Origin: Heterodera schachtii
Taxonomy: Eukaryota > Nematoda > Chromadorea > Rhabditida > Heteroderidae
Length of the DNA stretch: 64,000 nt
Direction of reading: 5' to 3'
Assembly (NCBI GenBank): GCA_023374025.1
Contig: SIJG01000064.1
Coordinates: forward strand, 85,943 to 149,942
Part shown: positions 22,486-35,642 of the stretch, piece by piece
Position numbering within the stretch: the first letter of the stretch is position 1
Layout: every line of letters begins with the position of its first letter
Translations under genes and position numbers: made by a program
Notes under the pieces: model-generated
The model's database searches: none
What the model saw: the letters and a program-made list of their open reading frames with translations, nothing else
Told to the model about the DNA's origin: nothing

Positions 22486-25471
22486 TAAAACGGAATTAAA
22501 TATTTTTAAAATACCTATTAAAAAGAGAATATATGTACATATATAATAAAACTTAAGTTTCATAATAAAATGCATAACATTGTTGATTATGGTCAATTAA
22601 TTAATTAATTAATTATCGCTGCAATTCTCTCATTTATTTTTGTTTCTTCGACAGAATTTGTGTTGATTCCATTTTAAAATATATGAATAAAGTTTTGCTC
22701 ATTGTCTACCCTAATTTCCGTAACCTTTTAAATTAAATTTTCCTCCCTTTAATTTTAAAATGTTTCATTACTTTTGCTGTGTCATTTGTGTCACTGACAA
22801 AGCTTCAGACACTTTGGATGGGAAGGCAGACAAAAATTGAACTCTGCTGCTACATGAAATACCGAATGATCGATGATTTTGATTTCGATGGTCATTGGTC
22901 AATTATTAAGCGTTGCCCGAAATTTCATTGAAATTCTCTCCGGAGGACTCGCAAAAGGCATTCCACCGAATTTACCATAATCGGCACGGATTGGTGAACT
23001 TCGCCCTGGCAAAAGATGTTTTTGGCCCGGTTTTAGGTGATGATCGACCGAATAAGAAGCTGTAGATATGATAATCAGATAACACCTTTTATTTTGAAAA
23101 TTCTTTTAATCAAAGTTTAATTTGAAACTGAAATTTCGATCAATACTTTTTGATTATTTAATTATTTTTCCAAAATGTGTTTTCACTGTGTTTTGGCACA
23201 TTTGCTGTAAAATGAAACCCTGGCCTAATTTGACCACCATTAGGACATTGTGACAAAAATGCGGTGGTGGGGTGGCCAAGAGGGGGGGGGGCATATTTTG
23301 TGGGGTTCCGCGAATTTTCGTCGTTTTAAACCCCTAAAAGGGGGCATCCCTTTCTTTTCAAATCGCCCCGCAATCATTCACATCAAATTCTCTTCTCTCC
23401 TCTGTTTGAAAACCAGTCCTCCGCCAAAACACTTTCATCCCCGGCCAAACAGCACAAAACGACGACAACGGAAGGACCGGACGGACGGACACCCGCGGGG
23501 ATTGGGGCGACGTAAACGAAGGGACCGACCAAAAAAGGGAGGGGCGGTGGCCAAAACCCACCCCCCCCCCCCCCAATTCTCCCCAAAAATGCGATTGCGT
23601 TTTGCGCATTCCCTCCCAAAATTTGCTCACTGCGCTTTTTCTTCGTCCCCGCTGATCAGCGTTTGATTATATTCATTCCCAAGTTCCCATCAACACACAT
23701 TTATGTAAGCATTCCGACAAAACGAACACACACATTTATTATGTGTCAGATTTGAAAATTAAAATTTATTTTGTTGGCCAAATCACAAATGACTTTAATT
23801 AGTGTTGTGTTTTTTCATTTGTATTTATTTTTTCATTTGGTAATTAATTGCAAATCTTCAAATTTTCTTTTCTCTTCACAAACATTCAAATGACAAATGT
23901 CCCATCAGAATATCAAAGGAAAATTATAATAAATAAGAAAAATATTAATATTTTCAAGGGTTTTCAATTTCGGAGTTTACAACAGTGAAAAAAAACAATA
24001 GAAAAAGTAGAGGACAATTAAGAGGCGAAATAAATACACGGCAATTAATGGATGAGTCAGAACAAATTGTGCCAATTTTAACACCGATCATTTGTCAACA
24101 TTGGCGCTGACTGACATTCGGTTTCGTACAGTGTTTTGTTTTGTTCGCATTCCCCCCCCCCCCCCCCCCCCCCTCCTCCCCCTCTCCCAATTCCCCCGTT
24201 TCGTCTCATTTTGCCATTTATTACACCTTTCGCGTCCATTCCTCCAATTTTCGTCTTCATCACCACAAATTCTCCCAAACCGCCATAACCACCGCTGCCA
24301 TTTGTACCAATTGCTTCTAATTGGGCCCTCCTAACATTCCCAAATTCATCCGTTAATGAGTTCGTTGGTTTTTCTTCTCTTTCTTCCGTTCTTCCATCAT
24401 CTTTCGTCTGTCGCTTTGTCCATTTTCCCCCTTTTCCCCCTCTTTCTCCACTTTCCTCACCTCCTCCTTCTTCCCCCCCCCCCTCTCTCTCTTTTCCATC
24501 TTTTGCCTTCCCAAATTCACTCATCCATTCATTTCTTCCCATACATATTAGGCAAACTCTCCTCCTAAATGCGCATTTGTGTTGTCAATGTTTTGGCCAT
24601 TCTTTCTTTTTGCTTTCTTATCATTTTGCTTTTTTATCCGTTCAAATGCTTTTAATTTTGTGCTTAATCTCTTAAAATCTCTCCTCCTTTTATGCTTTTT
24701 GTTTTCAATTATCAAATAAGTCCTTCGCATTCTTTGCCTTTTCTTCTGCTGCGAAGTCACAGTTTGCCTTCTTGGCGTTTTGTCTTTGCTGTTTTTCTGT
24801 TTTCGTTTTTCGTTTGTCCCTCTGGCGTTTCGTTTCGTTTTGTTTGTTTGCTGTCCCTTCCCCCCCCCCCCTCCCCCGTCAATTATTCTTCCAAAATCAA
24901 AGCCCCGACCCCCCCCCCCCCCTCAAAATGCATTTGCGCGAAAAGCGAATTGGCCGACCAAAGAAAGAAACGGACGGAAAGGGCCACGGGCTCAGAACAG
25001 CAGAAGCACCATTCATTCTTTCATTCAATTAATTCATTTGTTGCAGTCACAAAAGTTGGCCAAATAACGTAGGCGCGGATTCGCTATGCCTAAATTAACT
25101 GGTCAATCCTTGGCCATTAGTGTTAATTATTTAAAAAAGATATGCAAAATTTATAAAATAATCAAATAAATTATAACTTTTAATTTTTTTTTCTTTTAAT
25201 AAGCGAATTTTTATGTTTGAATAGCACCAAAGAATAATAATATTCGATTCACCAGCAGAAATGCCCTCAAAAGATTCACAGTTATTATTTTTATTAATTC
25301 GGTTTTGCCTCTGATTTGCCTTTTCTTTTCTGTGTCTCCTTTGCATTTAACAGAGAAAGTGAGCAAATTTTTTAATTAAATTAAACATTAAAATATTTCA
25401 AAAGTAAAAAAATTAACAAAAATATTTATAATTAAAATGAAAATTCAAATTGCAATGCGCTAACAAATAAG
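22486..25471. other. Intergenic, low-complexity pyrimidine-rich sequence
   Basis: No gene is supported. C-runs at 23560-23573, 24151-24172, 24862-24872 and 24909-24922 and TC-rich tracts (24140-24560) generate long open frames of low complexity on both strands. The N-terminal exons of the downstream receptor, if present, would be expected here, but no LDL-A or EGF cysteine pattern was found before about 25472. Confidence 0.5.
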
Positions 25472-28400
25472 CTTACCAAACTCCGCCCGAATGTGATGTT
25501 AACGACCCGCTCAGCTGCAGCCAACAAAAACACGAGGTGAATGATCAATCGGAATGATTTGATTTAATGAATTGTTCTTCTGATAGTTAATAGTCCGTTT
25601 TTGATTTGGTCATTAGTCATTAGAAAATGGGCTTTTCTTCCGGGAACCGTTTTCTTGACCATTTCGACTCATTAAACTGTTTTTCTCGCCCTTTTCGGTG
25701 TGTTTGTTTCTGAGCGGCGCTTACAAATGCGCGTGTCCGCAAGGGTACGGCCGACTGCCGGACGGGCGATGTTTGGTGATCAACGAATGCCAAGACGCAA
25801 AACTCAACGAATGTTCGCCGGAGGCCCAATGCATTGACCAGGCACAGAAAGGGCCAAATGGGCCAAGAAAAGGGACAAAGCATAGTTTAGGCCGAGGGAT
25901 ATTCTTGCCGATGTAAGCCGGGATTTGCCGATGTGTCGCCCCAAAACGGAAGGCCCGGCACAGTGTGCCGAAGGCAGCAGAACGAATGCGGCAGCCCAAG
26001 CACATACGGTGGGGAAGGGAGCAGCAGAGGAGGGGCAAATGAGCAGACAAACGAAGGGGCAAAAGGAACGATGCTTTTCAGCCGTCGATTGCGACCAAAA
26101 CGCGGCATGCGTTGACACTGCCGGTGGTTATGAGTGCCGATGCCATCCTGGGTATACGGACATTTCCGAGTCATTCAGTCAGCTGCCTGGACGAAAATGT
26201 GTGGTGGCGGTGAACGAATGCGAAGATCGGTCCAAAAATGACTGTTCTGAAAATGCCATTTGTACCGATGCCAAAGAAAGGTCAGTGAAAGGGGAAAGGG
26301 CGGAGGAAATCACTTTGATTAGTGTCAAATTCACTCTTCAGTTACACTTGCACTTGTAATCCCGGCTTTGTTGACGCGTCGGCCAATGTTGGCAAATACC
26401 CGGGCCGAATTTGCAACAAACCCTTTGAAAAGTTACAATTTGACACTCCGACAAATCAATGCGACCCGAACCAATCAAATCCATGCCCAGCAGGACAAGT
26501 GAATGGACCAAAATTAATCCAATAGAATTACATACAAATTTTAAGATTTGCACGCAAAACTCGGCCGGGCATTACAATTGCCAATGTGGCGAAGGGGCGA
26601 CATTTGTGGACGGAAAATGCCAAATAGTCGCGGCATGTCAGGTGAATGAGCAGAATTAATTAGGACCGACGAGGCGGGGGGAAGTAGTCGATCAGTGAGT
26701 GAGCACATTGTGAAAGCCAAACGATCAGGTGGACCCGGAATGTGACAAGAATGCCAACTGCATCAACGTGCTCGGCTCCTACTCGTGCCAATGTAAACCC
26801 GGCTTTTTCGACGTGGACAAAGTGACGCCGGGCAGAGAGTGTAAACAATGTGAGAAAAAGGGATGAAAATGCCGAAAGGACGGCAGTGATTTGTTTGTCT
26901 GAAGTGTCAAATGAATGTGCCGATCGGCACGACTGTTCGCCGTTCGCCAAATGCGTGGACAATAAAGACGGATTCGAATGCATTTGCAATGCCGGATACA
27001 CCGACGTTTCCTCCCAATTTGGCCTTCGACCGGGACGAAAATGTGTAAATTGTAAGCAAATTAAATAATGCACAATAAAATGGCGTATTAAGAGACCGCA
27101 AAAGGTTCTGATTTGCTAACGTAATCGAATTAGAAATAATTGGAACCATTAGCAAATTGGGGATTATGATGGGTTTTGCATCCGCTAATTAGTACGGGCG
27201 GACCCTTCGTTTGCAACAACTCGTTTTTGGTTAATTTGATTTAGAATAATTTGATTAAATCCAAAAAAAAAAAAATGGAAATGAAAATGATTAATGGTAT
27301 TAACAAATAATAAATGAAATATTAAAATAATTGAAGATATTCAATTTTAAAAATAGTATAATATACTATTTGTTGTTACCTTCAAAAGAAAAAATAAAAA
27401 TTTAAATAAATAAATTTAAAAATAAAATTTAATTGTATAGAAATTGATTTTGGGAAACATTTAAAATGAGCAAAAAATTTCGTTTCAAATTCGTAATGAT
27501 TCAAATTAATTAATGTCTGTTTTCTGTCTAACTCCATTTGCTTTGACTCTGAAATATGTAATTTTAGCAAGTAACGAATGCGCGGAACGTTCACTGAATA
27601 CGTGCGATGAGAACGCGGACTGTATCGACACGCCCCAGGGGTACAGTTGCCAATGCTTTGCCGGCTACGTCGACGTGTCCTCAAATGCGCATTTGCCCCC
27701 GGGCAGAGTCTGCACAGGTCGAAAATCCAAACTTGGCAAGTTGTGATTGGCCTGGACATTGTTCAATTGCAGTGCAGACGAGCTGTCCCAAGCAGAGGAC
27801 TGATCTGATATTTCTGATCGACGGCTCGGGCTCAATTGGGTCCCAAGTGAGCGCAGAGAAACGCCGAATTAATAATTTGTGATTGATTTCACTCAATTGA
27901 GGTGTTCCGCAACGAAGTTCTACGCTTCATCAAAGAGTTCATTGAACTGTTTGACATCGGACTGGACAACACGCGCGTTGGCCTAATTCAGTACTCCGAC
28001 CAAATTCGGCACGAGTTCAACCTGAACCAATATTCGGACAAACAGTCGCTGCTGCGGGCGGTTGATCAGACGCAATATCTGACGGGACTGACTCGGTAGC
28101 GAACAAATGGGAAAAATGATCCAAAAATGTTTAAGGACCGGGGCGGCCATCCAACACATGGTAACCGAAGGTTTTTCTGAACGGCGCGGGGTGAGGCCAA
28201 TTTCGGAAGGGGCGAATCGCGTGGCAGTGGTAATAACGGACGGACGGAAGCCAAGGCGAGAAACGGGGAGACGGAGAAGCAAAGGACGGGCCAAGGCAAT
28301 TCAGACAATGTGACACAGCCCGCAATCGCCGCGCGAAATCACCAAGTGAATACATTCGCAATCGGAGTGACTGATCACGTGTCGTCCAACGAATTGGAGA

Positions 28401-31400
28401 ACATTGCCGGATCACCGAACAGGTGAACACAGAGAGAGAGAGAAAAGGAGAGAGAAGAGGAGAAAGATTGGGGAGAGAGGGAGAAAGAGAGAGATGAAAT
28501 GGGAAAGAGAGAAAAGGATGGGAGAAGAGAGAGAGAGAGAGAAAGGGAGAGGGAGAGAGAATTGGGGAGGCGGCGGGAGGATAGGAGGGGGAGAGGGAGG
28601 TGAAAAACAAAAAGGGGAGGGGGGGAGGGGGGGGGGGAGAAAAGGAGAGAGAGAGAGGATGTGAAAAAGTAAATTTTCAGAGCAAATCCCCCTAGCAAAT
28701 CCCCCCTTCAAAAAATAGATGGTTCTTTGTGGAGGGCTTCAAAGAGTTGGACATGCGGCTTCGTTCCCTGGTGCAGAAATTGGCCTGCCCAACCCCCGCG
28801 CACACTCCGCACGAAACGATCGGCGGTTGTAATGCCGACACTCAGACGGGCTGTGACAGGGCATTGGGACAGATTTGTGTGATCATCGACGGGAGGTGGG
28901 CACATTCAAAAAGAATTCAAAACGATTTAATTTTTAATTTTAGCGCGACTTGCCAATGCCCAACCAATTTTCAGGCTAATCCCCTCACGAAAATCTGCGG
29001 AGGCGACCTTTGCAACCCGGAAGTGAGCACGTCATGTCCCTACCCGGAGGCGAGTTCCACCCAAAATCACCACCTTTTAATTGGTTTCCAACTGTAACTT
29101 CAGTATTGTCAACGGACTCCGTTGGGCAATCACCGCTGCCTTTGTCCGTCTTCCTTTTCGCGCGACTCCCAAACTGGCGAGTGCGTGTCGTCGCGCGTGC
29201 CGTTGCCGCCCGCCTCGCCATGCCCGGCGGGGAAAATGCTGAGTGTACGGACAGGTGAAAAAAACCATTATTAAGCAAAAATAATTGCTGAATTCTTTAT
29301 GCGAATTAAGGCAAATGTTTGCTGCCGGGCGCCTGCGACCCCACCGACGCGAATTCATGCGATTTGCGGAAACGCGAGTTGTGTTTGCGCACTACGCCGC
29401 AACAGTCGCAGCAGTCGCACCCGCAAGTTCAGCAAGTTCGGTTGCCCACGGCACCGCCAACGACGGACCAATCGTACAGAAAGAAGCACCGCGACACAGA
29501 GACATATGAGACAAGTAGGACAGCAAAAGAAGCAGAAAGGGCTAACAAATGAAGGAGGGGGGGGGGGGAAGATAATTAGTATTAAAATTGGAATTTTCTC
29601 AACATTCATTTACTACGAATTTACCCGCAGCTGGGGGTAAGGTTACCCGGGTAAGGCTACCTGGGTAACCTTACCCGGGTAGCCTTACCTCGTTCTTTTT
29701 CTACGGGCCCCGGGGGAGGGACAATTGACAAAAGTGGACACGCATTCACTCACTCATTCAGAGAACCCGATAAGTTACGTGTCCTCACAATCGCCCGATT
29801 ACACGTGCCAATGTGTGAGCGGAGAGAAACGGCATCCGATCACAGGAGTGTGCCGTAAGAAATGAATTAAAATTGCTGCAAATAAAATAAATGTTATAAT
29901 TGATGGTCAGTTCGGAATGAATGTCTTCGGAAGGAGGACAACGATTGCGACACGCACGCCCAATGCATTGACACGGACGAAGGGTTTTTGTGCGTTTGTC
30001 TGCCGGGGTTCATGGACAACAGTCAGGACAAAGTGCAGTTCACACAGCAGAATGCATGGCTTAATTTGATTCCATTTTCCATTTGCAGTTGCGTAAACCG
30101 GGCCGTGTCTGTACGCCTTTGGTCGACGAATGCTCCTCGGGCATTGCGAAGTGTTCGCCCCATGCGAAATGCACCGATACGCCCGAGGGGTAACAAATTG
30201 GCATTCCGTTTTGCTATTACTTTTCATATGACATTACTTTTGTTAGCTATGTGTGCCGCTGCTTGGCCGGTTACATTGACTTCTCCCCGAACCCGCAGCA
30301 CGAGTCGGGGTTGGACTGTCGTCCGCTGGTGGACGAGTGCACGACGGGACAGCACACGTGCCACCCCAACGCCACTTGCCACGACACGGCCGACTCGTAC
30401 ACGTGCCAATGCAACAGCGGATTCAAGGACATGGACGAACTGCGCAACCCGGGCAGAAACTGTCAGCCCATTCAAACGCCAAGTGGGCAAATGTTACGAT
30501 AGTTGGCGGGACCAAGAAATTAATCTTTTTCTAAAGTGATGATTTGGCCCCTTCCCAAGGCATTATGACCGTAACTGGAAAAGCGGGATCCCCCCGACGG
30601 GACTGAACCGACTAAAATGAATTTAAATTTTTACAAAAAATTTACTAAATCAAGGAAATCCATGCCAAGACGGCACTCACAACTGTCACACTTACGCGCG
30701 CTGTCGTCCCACCGGAACGCTCTCTTACACATGCGAATGTTTGGCTGGCTACGAGGACAAATCTCCACCAGTTTGGCATTCGTTTGCTTAAATATTAAAC
30801 ATTTTGGCACAAAAGGAACAGTCGGGTCGTTTTTGTGTGCCGAAACAGCCGATTTGTTTGGACAAAAGCAAAATGGACTGCCATCAGTACGCAATTTGCC
30901 AGGAGACAAATGCCTACCCGGAAGGCTTCACTTGCCATTGTCGGGACGGATATATGGATAAAAGTGTGGACAAAAGCCGAATGCCGGGCCGAATTTGCCA
31001 GGAAAAAGTATGGCAAATGCAGCACTTTTGCCAAAACAAATAAAAAAATGCCAAGGTCAATTACTGTATGGACCGTTCGCTGAATGACTGTGATGTGATC
31101 GCATTTTGCGAGGAATTGGCCGACGGATACAATTGCACATGTCCGGCTTATTCCATTGGATCAATCGCCGATGCCGGAAAAAGCCGGGAAGAAAGTGCAA
31201 ACTGTTGAAGAACGAATGTTTGAACCCCGCGGAGAACAATTGCAGCCGATTCGCGGATTGTATTGACAAGGCGGGGAAGGAGAATAATGAAAAATATAAA
31301 CGAGAATAATGCTTCAGACGGAAGGCTATGAGTGCGAGTGCCGTCCTGGGTTCCGCGATGAGAACCCGGCAAATCCTGGCACTTCATGCAGACAATGTAA

Positions 31401-34400
31401 ACCGAAGGCATTTTTTTAAATTTAAACTAAAAATTGCAAGTGATCAACGAATGCAAATTCTCCGCTATGAATGACTGCAGTCCGCACGCGAATTGCATCG
31501 ATTTACCCGATGGATATGTAAAAAAAATATTAAAATCAAATTATTATTATTATTTTTGTATTATTCAGACCTGCGTTTGTAAGCCTCCTTACGTGGACGA
31601 AGGGCCAAAGGAAAAGCCAGGCCGGGTGTGCTGTTTCGACGAATGTGCCAACCAAAAAGACAACGACTGCGACAAGGAAAATGCCATCTGCGAGGATTTG
31701 GAGGAGGGATTCACCTGCAAATGTGTGCCGCTTTTACACGCCTTTCAATTTCCATAAATTACAGGCAAACCCGGCTATTATGACGTGGGCAAACTGCCGG
31801 GTCGCACGTGCCAACTATACAGAGAGCCAACGGAGCAACCGAAAATTGAGCCGAGCGAGAATTGCACCTCAAAATGTGGGGACGAATGTTGTAATGCCGA
31901 ACTCGGAGAGGTGCAATAAAAAAATATTCCTAAGGAATGCCATGGCACTTTTCTTTTCCTAAGGTTTGCGTCGGCGGCGCCAAATGTAAATGCCTTCCCG
32001 AACAAAGCCGCGCAAAAGAGGGCGAGAAATGCGAAGCGGTGGAACGGACTTCGCTGCTTTTCCGATTGGTCAGCGAAGGGAGCACGCCACTTCTGTACAG
32101 CAGCAGCGAGTGAGTTACGGAAGATTAATGGGCAAGGGATCATCAAAAAAGGAATGAATGAAAGGATTTTGGCATTTATTGCCAAGGGATATAAGCAGAA
32201 TTGAACTTGAAAGGGATTTGGTGACTTAAAATTCCCTGATCAGATTAGCTGATCTGAAAAGTGATTTAATCGCTGATTTTGAACCGATCGCTTTGGCATT
32301 CCCTCCGCTTAGGTACGGTACCAGCAGCAGTCCTTCCTACGTGGACTTTGCCAACACTTTCTCGCCCGACCTGGGAAAAGCCGTCAGTTCCACACAATAC
32401 GCCCCCCGTTACATTCTGACCGAAATCAATTACATAACTCACCCAAAAACGGTGAACAGGTGGCGAAAATGTATTTGACGCAGCCAATTTAAAACACAAC
32501 GAATTAGCACATGGCACGACGGATTGTTGGTGAATTTCACTGTCGGCACGAGGCCAAGCCCCGAGGGACGCGTGGACACATGCGATTTGTGGAACGCATT
32601 ACAGGCGAAAAATTAATGGGATTTAATAATAAAAAGATAAAATAAATAATACATTAAAAAGAATTTACAGCTTTGGGCAAACATTTTTTAAAACATTCAA
32701 ATGCAACTTAATAATTTAAATGCTCCTTAGAATTATTTGAATTGTTTTAAAGGAATCCATTCAAAAAACGAACGGTGCCGTCGGAGGTGGCAAAATCCAA
32801 GTGGCAACGGACATTGAGCTGCTCAGTCCGTGTCCGAAGACCACCGCACTGTGCGGGGGATTGCCATGTCGGCCCGAATTGGGCGAAATTTGCATAGGCG
32901 AGGAATTGTGCGGCTGTCCCCCGGGGCAAAAGAGGGCGGGGCCCGACGAAATTTGCCGACAGGTGGGAAAAGAGTGGGCTAATTAATTTAGTTTCTACTC
33001 ATTACCATGCTCAATTAGGTGATCGCATTCACTTTCCCGGTTTGGGTCGTGCGCAAATACCAACACCAATTGCAATACAACGAATCATTTGCCAACCCCC
33101 AAGACTCAATTTACAAGTGAAATCAAACAAAAACGGCATTTTATTTTGGCATTTTCTCATTGTCAGGCTATTTGTCACCTCATTTGAGAGTGGCGTTCGC
33201 CAAAGTTACGCCCAAACTCCGCTTCAAAATGCCTTTGTAGTCTCCGAAGTCCGTGACATTTCTCCGCCGAGCGTATTGAATGGCTCGTGGGACCAAGGTG
33301 ATCAATTAAACCGTGGTGCGACTTTTGGGGATTAGCAACTTGGGGACCCGACTTTTGGGGACCGAACGACATTTGGGGATCCAACACTTAGGGAACCCGA
33401 CATTTGGGGATTTTAATAAAACAAAAAAATATTTAAAAATTTAATTTTTTGTCCAAAATTATACAAATTTACGTCTGCTTTAGCCAGAATTAATTCTATT
33501 GAAAGAAAAAACAAAATAATATTTTTTAAATTAACCTCTGTTTCGGACTGAGATTTGCTTTGCAAGTGAATCACAAAAAAAATAATTAATTTAAAGCACC
33601 GAACAAAGTCAATCGAAAGGTAAGAAACATAAAAGATGGTCTCGGCATTTCTTGTACGCAATTAGACAGCAAAGCCGTCTGGAACTTTTTGAATGTGCTT
33701 GAAGAATGTCTGTTCCCCTTGGCCCTTGGGAAAGGCGTTTTAAATAAAAATTGAGAAAAAGTGTACTGTACATAAAAAATATATGTGGTTAGTATGGCTC
33801 ATAATTCTGCTATTTCTTCGCGGTGAGTTCGAAACAGAGTTAATTTAAAAAATATTATTTTGTTTTTTCTTTCAATGGAATTAATTCTGGCTAAAACAGA
33901 CGTAAATTTGTATAATTTTGGGCAAAAATTAAATTTTTAAATAATTTTTTTGTTTTATTAAAGTCCCCAAGTTGCAAATCCCCAAAAGTCGGGTAGCCCA
34001 ATTAAACACTTTAGTCATTACGAGTTTTTCAAATTTAAATTAAGGCGTTCTGTACAATGCCACAATGTTTTTCCGCGTTGGCCAAGCCCCAACGGCGGAG
34101 ACGGCGTACAACACTTTGGTACGGTGGATCATCGACCGTAACAACTTCCAAGTGGGCCAAAGTGGCCTTTTCATCAACCCAATGCCAAGTCCGTTCGGCC
34201 CGTGCTTTATGGTAAGAGGAGGAGTCTGTCTTCTCTCTTTGCAACTGTTTCCCTTTTAGAACGATTGCCACCCCAAAGGCATTTGCATTGCGACGGGGCC
34301 CAATTCGTACCGCTGCGAATGTGCGCATGGGTACCGCGACATGTCGGTGGCCAACCCGGGCCACGACTGTGTGCCATTGTACGGCATCAACGAATGCGAA

Positions 34401-35642
34401 AACACAACACTCAACGAATGCTCTGAGCACGCGCAATGCTTCGATTTGGTAACTGGTTGTGAGATGATTTCCACTCATCATTCTCATGTCCATGTTCAAG
34501 GAGTATTTGTACCGTTGCGAATGCCTCCGCGGCTTCAAAGACATTTCTCCGAAGGGCGCCGTCGCGGGTAGCAAATGCGTGACGGACTTTTGCGCGGGTG
34601 TCAATTTTTGCTCGGCGAATAGCACCGGCGAAAATTTGGAGGACAAAGTGCCAATTGAAAATTCAATGCCAATGAATTGAAAGGCAAACAAAATTCAGTG
34701 TTTTTGTCACTGCAAGCCAAACTTTGTGGATTTGCGCAACGAAACAACGGAAACGGAGCGAATTGGCACGGGGCTTTCGACAAATCAATACTGCCTACTC
34801 GAGGTGGATATCAACGAGTGCCTCTTCCCGGGACTGCACAACTGTTCAGAGCATGCCGAATGCATCGATTTGGCACATGGATACACTTGCAAGTGGGCCA
34901 AGTGGAATTTGGGGGAAGCATTTAATGAAACTCATCAATCAAATCATAATAATTAATCAACCTTTGTTTTCGCATTTCTGTTTAAGATGCTCCGCCAATT
35001 ACACAGATGAGAACCCGCAAATGCCGGGACGTAATTGCACAGCCGCGGCGGTGCCAATCGTTGGCACTGCTGTTCCGCTCGGCACCGCCGGTGGCATTCT
35101 TCCGTTCCTTCTCCCTTTGCTTTTGGCACTGCTTTTCCTTCTGCTCGCCCTTTGGTGATTTTCTCCTTTTTATCATGTAATGCCTTCTTTTCAGCTGTTG
35201 TCTCTGGGCACTTTCTCGAATGCGATGGCTCGGCGGCAAAAAAAGGGCATTCGATGCTTTGGACACGCGGGCGAGCGACGAGTCATTGTACGGACAGGCA
35301 CTGACCATCCCACGGGCGAGACTTGACGAGGCGAGTGGCGGTGGTGGACTCATTACGGAGCATTTACAAACAAATCCCCATTTAGTCACCATTAATTAAT
35401 TATCCTATGACTCATTTGTTAACCCCAAAAGCCTTTTGCCCAATTAGGACATTGGCTCAATGGCCAGCAGTGAGTACACAATTCGGGAGGAGGTCGAGCG
35501 ACGAGTGACCACGGAAGTGACGCGGACGGAGGAGGAAATGGTCGGAGGGGAGACGACTTTCGCGGAGGAAGAGCAAGTGGGGGACAAAGCGCACACTTTC
35601 AGCCAAAGCCATTCCGCCTCATATTACGGCGGGGGCACTTGA
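25472..35642 (+). CDS. MUP-4/MUA-3-like transmembrane adhesion receptor (EGF, vWA, SEA), 5' end uncertain
   Basis: More than 30 exons encode a large apical hemidesmosome-type receptor of the kind that links nematode hypodermis to cuticle. Order seen: about eight EGF modules (NECxxxxxxxC...GYxCxCxxGYxD pattern) at 25.5-27.7 kb; one vWA domain at about 27.78-28.9 kb with the MIDAS signature DLIFLIDGSGSIGS and later VAVVITDG; about twelve more EGF modules to 31.8 kb; a SEA-like region at 32.0-32.8 kb; a short Cys-rich insert; a second SEA region at 33.0-34.2 kb (VGQAPTAETAYNTLVRWI); four EGF modules; a TM helix at about 35.09-35.16 kb (ILPFLLPLLLALLFLLLAL) and a cytoplasmic tail of about 140 residues. 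Stop at 35640-35642. C. elegans MUP-4 and MUA-3 share this order. The LDL-A repeats and many N-terminal EGFs are not seen, so it is nearer MUP-4 in size or is truncated at the 5' end. Several introns are GC-AG, and two small indels at about 31150-31200 break the frame. Confidence 0.88.
28429..28709 (+). repeat. Intronic GA-rich purine tract
   Basis: An intron of the receptor (donor GTGAACAC at 28423) consists of about 240 bp of almost pure GA/GGA repeat, ending in AAAAATAG at about 28719. Its complement produces serine/leucine/proline-rich frames that are artefacts. Confidence 0.8.
29636..29689. repeat. Compound palindrome built on GGTAACCTTACCCGGG
   Basis: The segment is nearly self-complementary and also contains two alternating direct copies (GGTAAGGTTACCCGGG and GGTAACCTTACCCGGG types). 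It lies in an intron-like, non-coding part of the receptor gene next to a G-run at 29559-29569 and could extrude as a cruciform. Confidence 0.7.
33312..34008. mobile_element. Long-TIR (fold-back/MITE-type) element inside a receptor intron
   Basis: The only long intron of the 3' half of the receptor (33298 to about 34045) is filled by an element whose arms are inverted copies: left from about 33316 (CGACTTTTGGGGATTAGCAA) to about 33550, right from about 33820 to 33998. The arms share long stretches including the AATAAAACAAAAAAAT segment, the TTAATTCTATTGAAAGAAAA segment and the CTCTGTTTCG segment. The left arm carries extra tandem copies of GACTTTTGGGGACC. The core has no ORF. Confidence 0.75.

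Noticed and set aside
24078..24542. 154-codon minus-strand frame
   Set aside because: Gly/Glu-rich translation of C-rich low-complexity DNA; no domain or splice sites.
34035..34691. 218-codon minus-strand frame
   Set aside because: Antisense to EGF and SEA exons of the receptor, whose plus-strand reading has conserved cysteines and correct splice sites.
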